Below, piece after piece: positions 61,847 to 64,000 of a stretch of DNA of 64,000 nt. A program made the position numbers and the translations under genes. The notes beneath the pieces were generated by a model that was given only the letters and a program-made list of their open reading frames with translations, had not been told where the DNA came from and searched no databases. The stretch is from DASXAI01 sp963798445 (GTDB taxonomy: Bacteria; Actinomycetota; Acidimicrobiia; Acidimicrobiales; Ilumatobacteraceae), in contig CAWCTH010000008.1 of the NCBI GenBank assembly GCA_963798445.1, forward strand, positions 248,001-312,000, in the 5' to 3' direction. The first letter of the stretch is position 1. Each line of letters opens with the position of its first letter.

Positions 61847-61938
61847 GGCCGACGACGCTAGAGGCGGGCGCAACTCGATGCGGAAGGGGCCCCGAGGTTC
61901 GCTACACTGGTGCCCCGGCCTGCGGCTTTGCCGCGCCC

Positions 61939-62011
61939 GCCCTCTTAGCTCAGTCGGCAGAGCACAGCCATGGTAAGGCTGGTGTCGTGGGTTCGATTCC
62001 CACAGAGGGCT
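61939..62011 (+). tRNA. tRNA-Thr (GGT)
   Basis: 73-nt cloverleaf: acceptor GCCCTCT/AGAGGGC, D-arm with TTAGCTCAGTCGG, anticodon arm CAGCC-ATGGTAA-GGCTG giving anticodon GGT, and T-arm GTGGG-TTCGATT-CCCAC. The discriminator base is T and CCA is not encoded. It precedes tRNA-Met and tuf, the usual actinobacterial order of this locus. Confidence 0.96.
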
Positions 62012-62041
62012 CGTGCACCGGACCGGCCGGTGCGCCCGCAT

Positions 62042-62118
62042 GGCGGCGTAGCTCAGATGGTTAGAGCACTCGGCTCATAATCGAGTGGTCGTCGGTTCGA
62101 GTCCGACCGCCGCTACCA
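62042..62118 (+). tRNA. tRNA-Met (CAT), elongator type
   Basis: Acceptor GGCGGCG/CGCCGCT (terminal G-T), anticodon arm CTCGG-CTCATAA-TCGAG with anticodon CAT, T-arm GTCGG-TTCGAGT-CCGAC, encoded CCA at 62116-62118. The three G-C pairs of an initiator anticodon stem are absent, so it is an elongator; a lysidine-modified tRNA-Ile2 cannot be fully excluded, but the thr-met-tuf-rpmG context favours Met. Confidence 0.9.
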
Positions 62119-62162
62119 GCCTCAGGCACCAAGAAGAGATGACAGACGAAAGGTGATCGTCG

Positions 62163-63350
62163 ATGAGCAAGGCGAAGTTCGAGCGTAATAAGCCGCATGT
62201 GAATATTGGGACGATGGGTCATATTGATCATGGGAAGACGACGTTGACGGCGGCGATCACGAAGACGTTGGCTGAGGCGAACCCGAATGTTCATTTCACG
62301 CCGTTTGATCAGATTGATAAGGCGCCGGAGGAGAAGGCGCGTGGTATTACGATCTCGATCGCCCATGTGGAGTACGAGACAGATAACCGTCATTATGCGC
62401 ATGTGGATATGCCTGGTCATGCGGATTACATCAAGAACATGATCACGGGGGCGGCGCAGGTGGATGGGGCGATTTTGGTGGTGGCGGCCACGGATGGGCC
62501 GATGCCGCAGACGCGTGAGCATGTGTTGTTGGCCCGTCAGGTGGGGGTGCCGTACATCGTGGTGGCGTTGAACAAGGCCGACGCGGTGGATGACGAGGAG
62601 TTGTTGGAGTTGGTGGAGCTCGAGGTGCGGGAGTTGTTGACGGAGTACGAGTTCCCGGGGGATGACGCGCCGGTGGTGCGGGTGTCGGCGTTGAAGGCGT
62701 TGGAGGGTGACGCGGAGTGGCAGGCGAAGATCTTGGAGTTGATGGCGGCGGCGGACAGTTTCATTCCGGAGCCGGTGCGGGATCTGGACAAGCCGTTCTT
62801 GATGCCGATCGAGGATGTGTTCACGATCACGGGTCGGGGGACCGTGGTGACGGGGAAGGTGGAGCAGGGTCGGGTGCATACCGGTGACGAGGTGGAGATC
62901 GTGGGGTTGCGGTCGACGCAGAAGACGGTGTGTACGGGGGTGGAGATGTTCCGCAAGATCCTGGATGAGGGTCAGGCGGGTGACAACATCGGTGCGTTGT
63001 TGCGGGGCACGAAGAAGGAGGATGTGGAGCGGGGTCAGGTGTTGTGCAAGCCGGGCTCGATCACGCCGCATACCCAGTTCGAGGGTCAGGTGTATGTGTT
63101 GGGGAAGAACGAGGGTGGCCGGCACAAGCCGTTCTTCAACAACTACCGGCCGCAGTTCTTCTTCCGTACGACGGACGTGACCGGCACGATCCAGTTGCCG
63201 GAGGGCACCGAGATGGTGATGCCCGGCGACAACGTGGTGATGACGGTGGAGTTGGGCAAGCCGATCGCCATGGACGAAGGACTTCGTTTCGCCATCCGTG
63301 AGGGTGGCCGCACCGTCGGCGCCGGCCGCGTCACCAAGATCATCAAGTAG
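62163..63350 (+). CDS. tuf: Elongation factor Tu
   Basis: The GTPase that delivers aminoacyl-tRNA to the ribosome. The 395-residue protein has G1 GHIDHGKTT, G2 ARGITIS, G3 DMPGHADYIKNM, G4 NKAD and G5 SALKALEG, then domains 2 and 3. NKAD replaces the usual NKCD and DMPGH the usual DCPGH. Codon use is odd: the first four fifths use many T- and G-ending codons (AAT, ATT, CAT, GGT, TTG), unlike all neighbours. From about 63,130 on the codons become C-rich like the rest of the window. A GAAAGG ribosome site precedes ATG 62163. Confidence 0.98.
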   Translation: MSKAKFERNKPHVNIGTMGHIDHGKTTLTAAITKTLAEANPNVHFTPFDQIDKAPEEKARGITISIAHVEYETDNRHYAHVDMPGHADYIKNMITGAAQVDGAILVVAATDGPMPQTREHVLLARQVGVPYIVVALNKADAVDDEELLELVELEVRELLTEYEFPGDDAPVVRVSALKALEGDAEWQAKILELMAAADSFIPEPVRDLDKPFLMPIEDVFTITGRGTVVTGKVEQGRVHTGDEVEIVGLRSTQKTVCTGVEMFRKILDEGQAGDNIGALLRGTKKEDVERGQVLCKPGSITPHTQFEGQVYVLGKNEGGRHKPFFNNYRPQFFFRTTDVTGTIQLPEGTEMVMPGDNVVMTVELGKPIAMDEGLRFAIREGGRTVGAGRVTKIIK

Positions 63351-63379
63351 TCCTCTCAAGGAACGGGAAGTGAGCCGAG

Positions 63380-63544
63380 ATGGCCAAGAGCGAGAAGCGG
63401 GTGAAGATCACCCTCGAGTGCCAGGTCTGCAAGCGACGGAACTACATCACCATGAAGAACAAGCTCAACGACCGTGAGCGCCTGGAGATGAAGAAGTACT
63501 GCCGCCACGACCGCCAGCACACCGTCCACAAAGAGACCCGGTAG
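63380..63544 (+). CDS. rpmG: 50S ribosomal protein L33
   Basis: A 54-residue protein read from ATG 63380. It has KITLECQVCKRRNYITMKNK and ends HTVHKETR, as in bacterial L33. The zinc-ribbon has Cys14, Cys17 and Cys41, but the fourth position is Asp44 (YCRHD), so the zinc site is incomplete or uses another residue. It follows tuf by 29 nt; in many actinobacteria rpmG lies with tRNA-Thr/Met and secE-nusG. Short enough to be missed by length-limited gene finders. Confidence 0.95.
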   Translation: MAKSEKRVKITLECQVCKRRNYITMKNKLNDRERLEMKKYCRHDRQHTVHKETR

Positions 63545-63584
63545 TGGCGTAACCCGTGCGGGCTCCCGAGAGTCGGACGTGGTG

Positions 63585-64000
63585 ATGGGCGACGGGCTCG
63601 ACGAGATCGTGGCCGCCGCCCGGAGCGGGGATCGTGAGGCGTTCGCCGCCCTGGTCAGGGCGACGCACGACCGCACGTACACCCTCGCGTTCCGGCTGAC
63701 GGGCAACGAGGAGGACGCACGCGACGTGGTGCAGGAGACCTACCTCCGGGCCTACCGGGGGATCGAGCGGTTCCGCGGCGAGGCCCAGGTCACGACGTGG
63801 CTCTACCGCATCACCGCCAACTGCGCCACCAACCAGCTGGGCAGCCGGCGCCGCCATCGCCACGAACCCCTCGACGTCATCGCCGAGGCGCCCGACCCCA
63901 CCCCGGCCACCGACCCCGTGGACCGGGCCGTGGCCACCGATCTCCGGGTCGCCCTGGAGACCGCCATTGCCGAGCTGCCGCCCCGGCTGCGGGCGGTCGT
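63585..64000 (+). CDS. ECF-type RNA polymerase sigma factor (partial, runs off the window)
   Basis: The first 138 residues are visible. SGDREAFAALVRATHDRTYT and LTGNEEDARDVVQETYLRAY are region 2.1-2.2, FRGEAQVTTWLYRITANCAT is region 2.4, and ELPPRLRAV at the end starts region 4. ATG 63585 is chosen; GTG codons at 63579 and 63582 are possible. It is 40 nt after rpmG. No anti-sigma factor can be seen because the window ends. Confidence 0.92.
   Translation, partial: MGDGLDEIVAAARSGDREAFAALVRATHDRTYTLAFRLTGNEEDARDVVQETYLRAYRGIERFRGEAQVTTWLYRITANCATNQLGSRRRHRHEPLDVIAEAPDPTPATDPVDRAVATDLRVALETAIAELPPRLRAV

Overview
The window is high-GC bacterial chromosome with many GTG starts, tightly packed and often 4-nt-overlapping operons, and an HU protein with a lysine/alanine-rich tail. 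This points to Actinomycetota; the mix of genes suggests Acidimicrobiia or a close relative (inference, not tested). Most genes belong to core energy metabolism, tetrapyrrole synthesis and translation. There is no phage, plasmid or CRISPR material.

Layout. 0-6 kb: a frameshifted membrane protein, the NADH sensor rex, then hemA-hemC-(M20 peptidase)-hemD, closed by a small inverted-repeat element flanked by CTAG. 6-11 kb: two secreted or membrane Ig-like/ASH proteins, then a minus-strand cobalt-type nitrile hydratase operon (beta, alpha, and a previously hidden accessory gene that seems to start with CTG). 11-14 kb: a TetR-type double operator, an MMPL exporter and its TetR regulator. 14-17 kb: a frameshifted HAD hydrolase, hemB and hemL. 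17-19 kb (minus strand): a geranylgeranyl/menaquinone-reductase-like flavoprotein and a membrane-anchored cytochrome c.

19-40 kb: one long plus-strand respiratory block. It encodes a bc-type complex with split cytochrome b, Rieske protein, diheme cytochrome c, a 2[4Fe-4S] ferredoxin and two unassigned membrane proteins, followed by a complete 14-gene nuoA-N complex I. 41-53 kb: a second complex I of 11 subunits (nuoABCDHIJKLMN, no EFG), followed by a MidA/NDUFAF7-like methyltransferase. 53-56 kb: acetyl-CoA synthetase, a HAD phosphatase with an apparent CTG start, and YajQ. 56-59 kb: tRNA-Tyr and a three-gene operon of GGDEF cyclase, ABM-fold protein and B12-binding protein with the Wx9EH motif of cobalamin photoreceptors. 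59-64 kb: a secreted repeat protein, HU, a GNAT acetyltransferase, tRNA-Thr, tRNA-Met, tuf, rpmG and the start of an ECF sigma factor.

How it fits together. Good matches to the Rex operator lie upstream of rex itself, of the bc/nuo1 block and of the nuo2 block, so the window appears to carry a redox-sensing regulator together with its respiratory targets. Heme genes feed the cytochromes, the menaquinone-reductase-like gene could modify the quinone, and MidA may assemble complex I. Five genes have single frameshifts with both halves well conserved; residual sequencing or assembly errors are the likeliest cause. All product names come from reading translated sequence and recalling family motifs; no database search was run.
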